IMG/VR virus record: IMGVR_UViG_3300010296_000074
Location: 1-25,389 of that record
Source: a virus
DNA: 25,389 bases
Reading direction: 5' to 3' (one strand)
A program made the translations under genes and the position numbers. Shown here one piece after another: positions 1 to 7,100 of the stretch; the stretch's first letter is position 1; every line of letters starts with the position of its first letter. The notes below the pieces were generated by a model, which ran no database searches, was not told where the DNA came from, and worked only from the letters and a program-made list of their open reading frames with translations.

Positions 1-2
1 CT

Positions 3-377
3 CAGTACAGTGGAGTGAGTTCTGGATCTAAAATGATCCCAATTGAAAGCCAGCTCGATGGCGAGATGATGCCTGGAGCCTCGGGTGATCAGTTTTATTA
101 TCGTGGCTATGCTCTGGAGTGGACAACAGTTCCTGCTGACTGGGATCTTGAGACGTCTGACGAGACTGGGCTGGTTTTTCAGCAGGTTACTACGCAATAC
201 ACCTGGATGGCTACAGGTACTGAGACCACATTCAGGTTTGGTCAGGATCCGATTATGTACGGCTCGAAGATTCAGCGCTCCAGTGGCCTTTTCGGCGGCC
301 AAGGCATTGATGAGATTATCTATAAAGAGATTGGCGGCGTTGAATTACAGCTTACGGGTGCTGAACTGCAAAACTAA
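3..377 (+). CDS. Virion connector-region protein of unknown function, 5' partial
   Basis: The reading frame is open from base 3, so the gene probably starts upstream of the window. A GTG at 15 could start a 120-residue product, but no ribosome binding site lies at a workable distance. The visible protein is acidic, aromatic-rich and predicted mostly beta, with no motif I recognise. It ends in TAATG, overlapping the start of the tail-completion gene at 377 by one base, so the two are translationally coupled. Position before a gp10-like neck gene and the chaperones suggests a head-tail joining or stopper protein; this rests on context only. Confidence 0.6.
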   Translation, partial: QYSGVSSGSKMIPIESQLDGEMMPGASGDQFYYRGYALEWTTVPADWDLETSDETGLVFQQVTTQYTWMATGTETTFRFGQDPIMYGSKIQRSSGLFGGQGIDEIIYKEIGGVELQLTGAELQN

Positions 378-913
378 TGGCTAAATTAACTTCTGTTTCG
401 ATGACCCTTGACTTCGAGCTGCCAAGGATGCAGCTCAAGGGCAGGGATGTAACCGCTGCGTACGATGCGGCAAGCAATGCCATTGTTGGTGGTGTTTACG
501 ATGGTGTAAGGGAGGCCTCAGAGGAAGTAAAGCCTGCGCTGAACGAAGCTATGGCGCAGTCTGTTTGGCCTTGGCCGAATAAAACCATCAGGAAAAATAC
601 TTCTGATGTAACCGCCCCAAGGGATATCATTGATACTACAAACCTTAGGGACAGTATGGATACCGAAGTAACTTCATCCAAGTCGTTTCAGATTGTCTAT
701 ACAGCTCCTTATGCCAATTTAGTCCATTACGGTGGAATTACCAGGCCCTATGGTCGAGGAGGTAACTCTTTTGTTTACCCGGCAAGGCCATGGATATCTT
801 CTATGTTTTTAGGCAAAAGTGGTATTGAACAGTTTCCGTTAATGGACATAATCGATAAGAACGTCAAAAAATCATGGGCAAACCGTTATCAGAGTAAAAG
901 GTTTAAGATTTGA
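377..913 (+). CDS. HK97 gp10-like tail completion/neck protein
   Basis: A 178-residue protein. It carries the pattern typical of HK97 gp10 / lambda gpZ-type neck proteins: an N-terminal helical part (residues 20-65), an RDSM segment near residue 91, then YANLVHYGG (about 112-120) followed by a basic loop and YPARPWI (about 134-140). In that family the Y-A-x-x-V-H-x-G-G and P-A-R-P motifs mark the conserved core, and the protein acts at the head-tail interface. Its ATG overlaps the previous stop (TAATG) with no Shine-Dalgarno sequence, which implies coupling. The length fits the family. Family assignment is fairly firm; its exact role in this virion is inferred. Confidence 0.75.
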   Translation: MAKLTSVSMTLDFELPRMQLKGRDVTAAYDAASNAIVGGVYDGVREASEEVKPALNEAMAQSVWPWPNKTIRKNTSDVTAPRDIIDTTNLRDSMDTEVTSSKSFQIVYTAPYANLVHYGGITRPYGRGGNSFVYPARPWISSMFLGKSGIEQFPLMDIIDKNVKKSWANRYQSKRFKI

Positions 914-920
914 TTTTAGT

Positions 921-932
921 TAGGTATTATAT
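921..932 (+). promoter_or_regulatory. Candidate phage late promoter, TAGGNATNCTAN family
   Basis: TAGGTATTATAT lies just after the stop of the neck gene. It ends 18 bases before ATG 951 and is followed after three bases by AGCTT. The spacing matches other members of this motif family and favours ATG 951 over the alternative TTG 939 as the start of the chaperone gene. Confidence 0.55.
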
Positions 933-950
933 GTCAGCTTGACCAACAAA

Positions 951-1499
951 ATGTCCCGCAAAAATCGTACCCTTCCTTTTGTAGTACAGCCTCGCCTTAG
1001 TCCTATTATCGAAAGTATTGGTAGCGAGTTTAGCGGAACAATTGAAATCGAAAGGAGGGGGTATCTTTGTGTAGCAGAAAAGGCTTGGATCCAAGCTTTT
1101 GATTCTGGAGACGAAAGCCAAGGTATTTTGTTTCGCCTTGCTGCAAATATCGGCAACGATCTTAGCATGGACCCCAATGAGGTCTTTAAAATGATCACTT
1201 CCAGCGGAGCACAGGACCCAAGGTTGACCCCCTATGCTGCGGATCTCCTCAGTGCAATCCAGGCGGTAAACGCAGCACAGGAAAGAAAGAAGTTTGTGAT
1301 GGCGACATGCTTGATTACAAATAGAATTGACCCTAAGTGGCAAGTCGAGGATACTATGACCCTGCATCCAGACATCCTTGATGGGCTCGCTCAATTGTTT
1401 GTCGAAGAGGAGACAAAGAGCCTTGAAGCTTTCCAGGAGTCTGAAAAAGAGGAAAGTGAAGAAAACGAAGGGCAAAAGAGTGAGCTGGGAAAGGACTGA
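951..1499 (+). CDS. Tail assembly chaperone, short form (lambda gpG-like)
   Basis: A 182-residue, mostly helical protein with a Glu/Lys-rich C-terminus, located upstream of the tail tube and tape measure genes. The frame is also open from TTG 939, but ATG 951 sits at the usual distance from the upstream promoter-like motif. Near its end the frame runs through GGGAAAG (1487-1493), the same heptamer lambda uses for G/GT frameshifting, two codons before the TGA. In lambda and relatives the short G form and the frameshifted GT form coat the tape measure protein and recruit tube subunits during tail assembly, and are absent from virions. The call rests on the frameshift architecture, size and context rather than on sequence motifs. 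Confidence 0.75.
   Translation: MSRKNRTLPFVVQPRLSPIIESIGSEFSGTIEIERRGYLCVAEKAWIQAFDSGDESQGILFRLAANIGNDLSMDPNEVFKMITSSGAQDPRLTPYAADLLSAIQAVNAAQERKKFVMATCLITNRIDPKWQVEDTMTLHPDILDGLAQLFVEEETKSLEAFQESEKEESEENEGQKSELGKD
1487..1493 (+). promoter_or_regulatory. Programmed -1 frameshift site GGGAAAG
   Basis: In the chaperone frame this reads G GGA AAG, a perfect X XXY YYZ slippery heptamer identical to the lambda G-T site. The -1 frame is closed by a TGA at 1481-1483 and then open from 1484 to 2110, while the zero frame stops at 1497-1499, so only a slip in this 16-base window links the frames. No strong downstream stem is apparent to me. Confidence 0.85.
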
Positions 1500-2110
1500 A
1501 CCAGGGAACTGTCATTGATTTTGAGGCCTTTTTCTGGACTCTAAAGAGACTATTTCCTGGAGATGCTGATTTTTCTGTAGAAAATTACTCAGGACTTTGC
1601 TATGGTTATGTCCTGAGGGCCATTAAAATGGCGTCAAAGATGCGCAAGAAGACCCTTCATGAAAATGAGAGGCCTGTTGCCATGCTAACGTCGTTGACGG
1701 CTAACTCAAACAGAGACCCTAAAAAACAGAAAAAGCCTTATACATTGGATCAATTCTGTTTATATCAACCCCAAGAAGACAAGGACATTCCTTCCTACAA
1801 GTACGGCTCAGCGGCCCTGAGTGCTCAGAAGATGGGATTATTGCCCAACTGGTCATTCTTCTGTTTTAAGGAGCTTGTAGCCGCCGCTAGTGACACCTAC
1901 AGACCTTCTAATCCTATTCTGCTGGCGGAAGATGCTCTGTTGCTTCACCCAGTAAAGACAGATCACGGCTGGAAAGGCATGTTAATCGCTTGCGAGTCCG
2001 CAGGCGGCCAAGTGAGAGAGTTTATGGATTCAGAGGGCAAGTCGTATAAACTTGCCGTTCCGATTGTTGACACTAAATACGTTGCTTATGAGGATATTAT
2101 CCTCAGCTAG
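1493..2110 (+). CDS. T domain of the frameshifted tail assembly chaperone (lambda gpGT-like)
   Basis: After a -1 slip at 1487-1493 translation continues for 205 codons to TAG 2108-2110, giving a GT-type fusion of about 386 residues. The first in-frame ATG is at 1628, but no ATG, GTG or TTG lies between 1484 and 1628, and that stretch reads as ordinary protein (VIDFEAFFWTLKRLF, then GLCYGYVLRAIKMASKM). The domain therefore starts by frameshift, not at 1628, and no promoter-like motif precedes 1628. A segment NSNRDPKKQKKPYTLDQF (about 1705-1760) resembles the NRDPK-containing region of siphovirus chaperone fusions as I recall it. Its role would be to couple the tape measure to tube subunits. 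It overlaps the convergent HNH gene by 8 bases at the 3' end. Confidence 0.75.
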   Translation, partial: GLNQGTVIDFEAFFWTLKRLFPGDADFSVENYSGLCYGYVLRAIKMASKMRKKTLHENERPVAMLTSLTANSNRDPKKQKKPYTLDQFCLYQPQEDKDIPSYKYGSAALSAQKMGLLPNWSFFCFKELVAAASDTYRPSNPILLAEDALLLHPVKTDHGWKGMLIACESAGGQVREFMDSEGKSYKLAVPIVDTKYVAYEDIILS

Positions 2111-2543
2111 GCCAGTCTAATTCTATAGAATTGAGGTAATCGTCGACGATCTTGCTGTCTTCTTCGTCGAATTGACCAAAATAAGCCCTGTCTCGTGACA
2201 GCCATTGACGGATTCTCCATTCCCCCTCGATTGTATAAAACTCTTGCATCCTGTACCAGGCAGCCCAGTCTTGACTGGACTTGCTTTGATTGCACTCAGT
2301 ACAGGCAGGGATGCAGTTTGAGGTTCTATCCTCTCCGCCCTTCGATTTAGGGCGTACGTGGTCGATTGTGATCGATTCGTCATCGATTGGAGGCTTTCCG
2401 CAGTAGGCACAGCGGTTGTTCCAGGCCTCTTTTATTGAGTTCCGCCATTGCTGACGGGCTTCACGCCTTGTCAGTGCAGTCATGTTGAATAGATAATCTG
2501 AAATTCGCTCGTAAACGGGAGCGTAGTCCTGAAAGGAATGCAT
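2103..2543 (-). CDS. HNH endonuclease (probable free-standing homing nuclease)
   Basis: A 146-residue protein and the only full-size minus-strand gene here. The HNH fold is clear: CAYC at about residues 45-48, IDHVRPKSKGG (59-69) supplying the catalytic His, N at about 75, then PACTECNQSK (79-88) with the second zinc CxxC and the final N. The CxxC pairs bind structural zinc, and the Asp-His/Asn core coordinates the catalytic metal for DNA cleavage. It sits between the chaperone and tail terminator genes in opposite orientation, ending tail-to-tail with an 8-base overlap, as expected for an invasive nuclease rather than a structural gene. ATG 2543 has no good Shine-Dalgarno; it follows a 17-codon ORF by one base. 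A packaging-associated HNH is possible but less likely, with no terminase nearby in view. Confidence 0.85.
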   Translation of the reverse strand: MHSFQDYAPVYERISDYLFNMTALTRREARQQWRNSIKEAWNNRCAYCGKPPIDDESITIDHVRPKSKGGEDRTSNCIPACTECNQSKSSQDWAAWYRMQEFYTIEGEWRIRQWLSRDRAYFGQFDEEDSKIVDDYLNSIELDWPS

Positions 2544-2544
2544 T

Positions 2545-2598
2545 TCAGAAAATCATATTGACATCACCACGGGAGAAGGGGGTATTCTTCGGCAGCAC
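2545..2598 (-). CDS. 17-codon leader ORF upstream of the HNH gene
   Basis: On the minus strand a perfect AGGAGG (2609-2604) is followed after 5 bases by GTG 2598-2596 and then 16 more codons to TGA 2547-2545. The stop is one base from the HNH ATG (TGA A ATG), and the HNH frame itself is closed by a TGA just upstream. The predicted peptide is MLPKNTPFSRGDVNMIF. The most economical reading is that ribosomes load at the strong site, translate the mini-ORF and reinitiate at the HNH start, keeping nuclease output low and coupled. The coding claim rests on ribosome-site quality and spacing alone. Confidence 0.45.
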   Translation of the reverse strand: MLPKNTPFSRGDVNMIF

Positions 2599-2624
2599 TG
2601 TAGCCTCCTGTGGGTTTGTCTACT

Positions 2625-2636
2625 TTATAATACCTG
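2625..2636 (-). promoter_or_regulatory. Candidate promoter for the HNH unit, TAGGNATNCTAN family
   Basis: Read on the minus strand this is CAGGTATTATAA, matching the motif used on the + strand (G3, G4, A6, T10, A11 kept). It lies 26 bases before the mini-ORF GTG. It is back to back with the + strand copy at 2638-2649, one base away. The overlapping TATAAT on the + strand (2626-2631) makes the orientation uncertain. Confidence 0.35.
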
Positions 2637-2637
2637 A

Positions 2638-2649
2638 AAGGAACACTAG
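2638..2649 (+). promoter_or_regulatory. Candidate phage late promoter for the tail terminator gene
   Basis: AAGGAACACTAG keeps the invariant G3, G4, A6 and T10, ending 21 bases before GTG 2671. A GCTT element follows at 2656-2659. This is one of the weaker copies and is called because its spacing matches the family. Confidence 0.4.
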
Positions 2650-2670
2650 GTTGACGCTTTTCTAGCTATC

Positions 2671-3102
2671 GTGCAGAGCTTTCCTACATCAGCACAGGTT
2701 ATATACGAAACTCTGTCGAGCGACAGTAATTTTACCGACCTTTTGGGTACATACAACTTCAAGGGTGGCGGTGGTCCCATTGACGCAATTTCGATGGTTA
2801 CAGCTGGCGCTGATTTGCCTGCCCTAAGAAATGTCGATGGCGTTGAATGTGTTATCCAGGATGCGGGCAATTCCTCGCTTCAGGAATATTATGGCAGCCG
2901 AGTCGTAGTAACTGAGTGGAGCGTTTTCCTGGTAGCTTGGGGAACTGCTACAGGTGCTGACCTGCAGAACGCCGCAGAGGTGGCTTTGAGGCGATTTGCA
3001 AGTTCGGAGATGGTTCAAACAGTAGCAACATCTGATGGACTTGGATCTCTTGTACAGACCAAGATTACAATTAAATCAAACATGCCAATTTTGGATCCCT
3101 AA
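2671..3102 (+). CDS. Probable tail terminator protein (lambda gpU-like position)
   Basis: A 143-residue alpha/beta protein just upstream of the major tail tube gene, the place held by tail terminators (gpU in lambda). Features fitting that family are the N-terminal helix with IYETLSSDSN, a strand DGVECVIQD (about 55-63), a strand VVVTEWSVFLVAWG (about 77-90) and a long helix NAAEVALRRFASS (about 98-110). The terminator caps the tube as a hexameric ring once the tape length is reached and provides the head-binding face. The start is taken as GTG 2671, 21 bases after the promoter-like motif; no Shine-Dalgarno is visible. A neck protein is the main alternative. Confidence 0.5.
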   Translation: MQSFPTSAQVIYETLSSDSNFTDLLGTYNFKGGGGPIDAISMVTAGADLPALRNVDGVECVIQDAGNSSLQEYYGSRVVVTEWSVFLVAWGTATGADLQNAAEVALRRFASSEMVQTVATSDGLGSLVQTKITIKSNMPILDP

Positions 3103-3110
3103 AACCCTCT

Positions 3111-3122
3111 TTGGCAACCTAA
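3111..3122 (+). promoter_or_regulatory. Candidate phage late promoter for the major tail protein unit
   Basis: TTGGCAACCTAA matches the family at G3, G4, A6, C9, T10 and A11. If positions 5-10 act as a -10 box, transcription would start near 3126-3127, exactly at the base of the leader hairpin region, so the mRNA would begin with a stem. Confidence 0.4.
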
Positions 3123-3125
3123 GTT

Positions 3126-3175
3126 AACGGACCGTAAGAAGGTCCGAAGTACCTTCGTGCGGACTTTAGTCCGTT
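3126..3175 (+). promoter_or_regulatory. Structured 5' leader with mutually exclusive hairpins
   Basis: Stems visible by eye: CGGACC 3128-3133 with GGTCCG 3141-3146; GAAGGT 3138-3143 with ACCTTC 3151-3156, which competes with the first; and CGGAC 3160-3164 with GTCCG 3169-3173 around a TTTA loop. AACGGAC 3126-3132 can also pair with GTCCGTT 3169-3175. A U-rich stretch (TTCTTTTAT) follows and the tail tube ATG comes 7 bases after it, with no Shine-Dalgarno. It could stabilise the mRNA, attenuate transcription or gate translation. Confidence 0.55.
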
Positions 3176-3182
3176 CTTTTAT

Positions 3183-3797
3183 ATGGCAAACTTTTCTGCT
3201 GCCTTCGGGTATGATCTTTACTTGATCCCCCTCAAGGCGGAATCTGTCGACACTTCTTTCACTGGCGTGACGGCAGGCGTGGATGCTTCCGCTACCGCCT
3301 TCGTCGACACCACCGCTATTATCCCCGCTGACGAAAAGATCACCTATGCTGACGGTATCTTCTCCATCGGCGCCACTCCTGTCGCTGAGCCCACCGACGG
3401 CACCATGCAGCCTGTGCGTCTGACTGGACTCACAAGTGCTTCCCTTGAGACTGATACCGGCTCTGAGGACATCTACACCTACGACGACGAAGTCAAGGGC
3501 TTCAACCAGGCTGTGGCTACGACCAAGTCCTGGAGCATGTCACTGGCTGGCGTCGCCGACTTTAAGGACGCTGGCTATCAGATCCTGCGCCTTACCGAGC
3601 AGAACACCGTGGCCGATGGCCTCCGTGTAAAGATCGCTCGTGTGGGCCCCACGGGCACCGTTGAGACCATTTACGGCTACGGCACTCTGATGGGCTACAG
3701 CGAGTCCAACGAAGTGACAAGTATCGTTTCCTGGGAGTGCTCCGTTAGCGGCTACGGCGCCTACGTCGTTGAGCTCGACGAGAACGCTGGTAATTAG
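3183..3797 (+). CDS. Major tail tube protein
   Basis: A 204-residue protein of the right size and position (terminator-tube-tape order) for the tube subunit that stacks as hexameric rings around the tape measure. The C-terminal half reads as a gpV-type tail tube fold: LTGLTSASLETDTGSED (80-96), the strand KSWSMSLAGVADFKDAGYQIL (116-136), a helix, then KIARVGPTG and a closing strand SWECSVSGYGAYVVEL (185-200). Codon choice is visibly cleaner than in neighbours (many GTC, GGC, TAC, AAG codons), which I read as adaptation to high expression. It has its own promoter-like motif, a structured leader and a downstream terminator. No Shine-Dalgarno precedes the ATG. The stop is amber TAG (3795-3797), followed by an in-frame extension. 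Confidence 0.8.
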   Translation: MANFSAAFGYDLYLIPLKAESVDTSFTGVTAGVDASATAFVDTTAIIPADEKITYADGIFSIGATPVAEPTDGTMQPVRLTGLTSASLETDTGSEDIYTYDDEVKGFNQAVATTKSWSMSLAGVADFKDAGYQILRLTEQNTVADGLRVKIARVGPTGTVETIYGYGTLMGYSESNEVTSIVSWECSVSGYGAYVVELDENAGN

Positions 3798-4049
3798 TTG
3801 ACTGGAGGTATTGCAACCACCGATACCTTCGTGACTACGACTGCATTCGACGCTGGAGCTTTTGCTACTGCCGTCGCAGTCACCCTCTCTGGAAATGCAA
3901 CTGGCACCGTCGATCTCGACGGAGCTGCCGAAATTTCCGCAGTCAACATCACCTCTGGTGGTACTGGCTACACAGTGGGCGACACAGTTATTGTCAACGA
4001 AGATGGCGGACTTGGCGCTGGTTCGTTCCGAGTTGCCTCTATCACCTGA
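3798..4049 (+). CDS. In-frame C-terminal extension of the tail tube protein beyond an amber stop
   Basis: The frame of the tube gene continues for 83 codons after TAG 3795-3797 to TGA 4047-4049, before the transcription terminator. Independent initiation would have to use TTG 3798 directly abutting the stop, with no Shine-Dalgarno. Codon choice matches the tube gene. The segment is Gly/Thr/Val rich, predicted beta, with ITSGGTGYTVGDTVIV at about residues 50-66, a G-x-G-Y-x-x-x-D-T-[VI] element seen again in the protein at 12693. Occasional readthrough would give a 288-residue tube protein with a surface domain, comparable to the minor extended tube proteins other siphophages make by frameshifting. 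TAG serves as an ordinary stop elsewhere here, so genome-wide recoding is unlikely. A decayed fusion is the alternative. Confidence 0.6.
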   Translation: MTGGIATTDTFVTTTAFDAGAFATAVAVTLSGNATGTVDLDGAAEISAVNITSGGTGYTVGDTVIVNEDGGLGAGSFRVASIT

Positions 4050-4052
4050 AGC

Positions 4053-4073
4053 CCGTAACCGCAATACTTACGG
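4053..4073 (+). other. Small hairpin before the terminator
   Basis: CCGTAA (4053-4058) pairs with TTACGG (4068-4073) around a 9-base loop, a few bases after the stop of the tube extension and 12 bases before the terminator stem. It may protect the 3' end or assist termination. Confidence 0.4.
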
Positions 4074-4085
4074 CGAAGAATATTC

Positions 4086-4113
4086 AGAGGGGCTTAATCA
4101 ACCCCTCTTTTTT
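4086..4113 (+). terminator. Rho-independent terminator after the tail tube unit
   Basis: AGAGGGG (4086-4092) pairs with CCCCTCT (4102-4108) around a 9-base loop and runs into six Ts (4108-4113). It separates the abundantly needed tube protein from the tape measure, needed in few copies per virion. Confidence 0.85.
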
Positions 4114-4123
4114 ATGCGTTTTC

Positions 4124-4135
4124 CTGGAAACCTAT
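4124..4135 (+). promoter_or_regulatory. Candidate phage late promoter for the tape measure gene
   Basis: CTGGAAACCTAT keeps G3, G4, A6, C9, T10 and A11, lies just after the terminator, and is followed after three bases by AGCTT. It ends 21 bases before the TTG start at 4157 and would restart transcription after termination. Confidence 0.45.
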
Positions 4136-4156
4136 ACCAGCTTTGGTGGTCTTACG

Positions 4157-7100
4157 TTGAGCAATCTAGTTTTTACCGTTGGTGTTGACACTAAAAACGC
4201 AACAGAAAGCGTAAATACATTCTTCAACACGTTTGGCCAAGCGGCTCAGAACGCAGACAACAAACTCAAGGATGTCTTCGGCAAACCAATCAAGAAACAG
4301 ATTGAACTTGCTTTTGAAAATGGACAGTTCATATCCAAACAGTTAGATGCTGCTGCTAAAGAGGCTAGAAAGATTGAGCTTGCAGCTAAAGCTATTAAAA
4401 ACGAATTTGCCCAAACGCCTAAAGAACTCAAGTTACAGCTTTCCCTGCTGAGGCAGGCCAGGGAGACTACGAGAAAGTTTGAGGCTGACGGTAAAACTGT
4501 TACAGAAGATTGGAAAAAACTTACAGCAGCTATAGCTCAAGGGCAGGAAGAGCTGAAAAAATTAACTGCAACCGCTGGAGAGCTTAAGGATAAAAAACCT
4601 GCTCAAGACATGACGGCCCAGTTCCTTAAGGCTAATCTGGCTGCGAAAGCGATTGAGGCTACCTTCAAACTCTTGGTGGGTAGCGTTCAGGATCTTGTAA
4701 GCACCGCAGCGGAGATGGAGGTTCTAGACATTCAACTTCAGGCCTTTACCGGCGGAGCGGATGAGGCTCGTGCGGCACTAGCTGAGTTTGCAGCGATTGC
4801 AGCCGGAACGCCATTTAACCTCCAGCAGATTGCCAATGCTGGTAAGATCATGATGGCATTCGGCGTTGAGACAGATATCGCAAAAAGAGCGACAAAAGAC
4901 CTTGCGGTCGTGGCTACTGCTACTGGTGGTGACCTTAACAACCTGGCGAGGAACCTCGGTCAGATCGCTGCACAGGGACAGGCTTATACTCGTGACTTGA
5001 CACAGTTCGCTATTCAGGGTATTCCGATCTGGGATGAGATGTCCAAGATTACAGGTAAAAATGTAAACGAACTCAAGAAGCTCGCAACAGAGGGTGCGAT
5101 TAGTTTTGAGCTTGTTAATGGAGCCCTTAAGAACTTAGCGGCAGATGGAGGGGCTTACGCAGAAATCGTAAAGAATTATCAAAATACAATCAAGGGTCAG
5201 ACGGCTCAGCTTGAAGCAAATTTTCAGCTTCTCTCAAAAACAGCACTTGACACAGCCAAGAAAATTGCAGAGGCTTTTGGAATAGATCTACTTGCACCGT
5301 TTAAATTATTAAACGCGGCTATTAAAAACGTAGCCGAAAACTTGCCAGGCATGATCGCAAACGCGATCGAAATGTTCCAGAGATTTTCTCCTGTTATCGC
5401 CACTGTTGTGGCTGGACTGATCGCCATGTTTGGGCCACAGGTGGTCGCGGCCTTTGCTGGTGTTGTCGCGAAAATCGTTCTGATAACAGCAAAGACTTTT
5501 GCCTTAATTGTAGCGCAAACAAAGCTACTCCTTTTGATGGGTCCAAAGGGATGGGCTATTATAGCTATTGCCGCTGGCGCAGCTGCACTTGCTATAGGCA
5601 AAACTGCCAAAACCCTCCAAGGAGCAAAAGAAGTGGCGCAGAAATTTCAAAGAGAGATGGATGCAGCCAGAAAGAGAGCCGAAGAACTAGCTAACGGTGC
5701 GGATGAAGCCGCCGATAGCGGTCAAAACTTAATGGATACTTTCAGTAAGGGCGACAAGTTAGAAGCTTCGATTGAGAAGGCAGGTAAGGCCTTGAAAAAA
5801 ATGGGCGAAGACGCTAAGGTAGTAGCAAGAGAAACAAAGCTAGCAAAACAAGAAGTTGAAGATAAGGCGCGTGTTGCTGTGAGGGCTTTGGAGGACGAAA
5901 AACAGGCAATTAAGGAGGCTGGACAAGCAGACAAGGATCGGTACCAAGACGCCAAAAGGGAAATCAAAGCAAAAAGGGATACGGCTATCCGCGCTATCGA
6001 AGAAGAGAAGGCTGCAGCGCAGAGGGCTCACAATGCCGTTATGTCAAACCTTGATGCACAAGCTTCAAAGGTTCAGGCAGAGCTGGCGAGTCTTTCCAGA
6101 AGCTATGATGCGGCTGTATCCAGGGCACAGGCCAGTGCCGACGCTGCCAGCGCACGGATGGACAAGAGGATTGCTCGGGCTGAAGCGGCTGCAAACGCAG
6201 CCCAAGCCAGGCAAGAGAGAAAACAGCAGGAAGAAAAAGCAGCTTATGACGCTGAGATTAGTCGCTTAAAAAGGATTGAGGCCGAGGCTAAAAAGTCTTA
6301 CGACGCGGAAATAAGAAGACTCGACGAATTAAGGAGCCTTGAGGAAAGAAGGCAGGATGCATATCTCAGAGACATAAAAGAGAGAAAGTCAGCAGCTAAA
6401 GGTCTGTACGAAAACGCGCAGAGAGAGCTCGAGTCGTTAATGGCGAAGGAGGAGGAGCTTTTCAATCAAAGCATAGCACTGCTTGAAGAGCAGGCAAGGA
6501 AGGCGAAAGAAACTGCCAACGCAAAAATTAGTGCTATCGACAAGGAAATCCAAGCACAAAGGGATTTGACGTCTGAGATTAAAAATTTAATCGAAACTCG
6601 ATACGACGGGGAAATCGAAAAACTTAACCAGAGAAGAGACGCTCTTGAAAGGCAGTACGAAGAGGAAAAGATACAAATCCAGTCAGTTATTGATGATATC
6701 GAGACAAGGTACGATAATGAGCTAAGGAGAATTGATGAGATTCAGGCGGCTTCAGGAGCAGCTTATGATGCTGAAATTGCAGCCCTGAGAGAGTTAACAC
6801 CCGCAGAGGAGAAACTCAAGCAGCTTAAGAAGGAGAAACTGATTGAGCAGGCTAACAACTTAGCCCTATCCGAAGAAGAAAGGCTATCCGCACAGGCGCA
6901 GCTTGACGACATGGAGCGTCAAAAGGCAATTGCAGAGGTCAGGGCTCGCCAGCAAGAAGCAGAGGCTGGCTTTGAGGCTCAGAAACAGGCCATTCTCGCC
7001 CAACAGACAGAAGCGCTTAAGGCGCAAGAGCAGCTGCTCGCCCAGCGTGCCTCTTTCTATGAACAGGAGCTATTAGCAATCGAAGCTGCTACCGAGGCCG

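Noticed and set aside
496-681. Minus-strand and alternate-frame open frames inside the neck, tape measure and fibre genes
   Set aside because: They lie wholly within well-supported genes and show no motifs, ribosome sites or protein-like composition.
1628-2110. Independent gene starting at ATG 1628
   Set aside because: The open frame and protein-like sequence begin at the frameshift site 135 bases upstream, and no ribosome site or promoter-like motif precedes 1628.
2626-2631. Perfect TATAAT on the + strand as a standard sigma-70 promoter
   Set aside because: No -35 box at 16-18 bases, and it overlaps the minus-strand motif; the + strand motif at 2638 fits the gene spacing better.
3798-4049. 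Genome-wide recoding of TAG as a sense codon
   Set aside because: Several other genes end with TAG at sensible positions (2110, 16806, 20415), so the amber effect, if real, is local.
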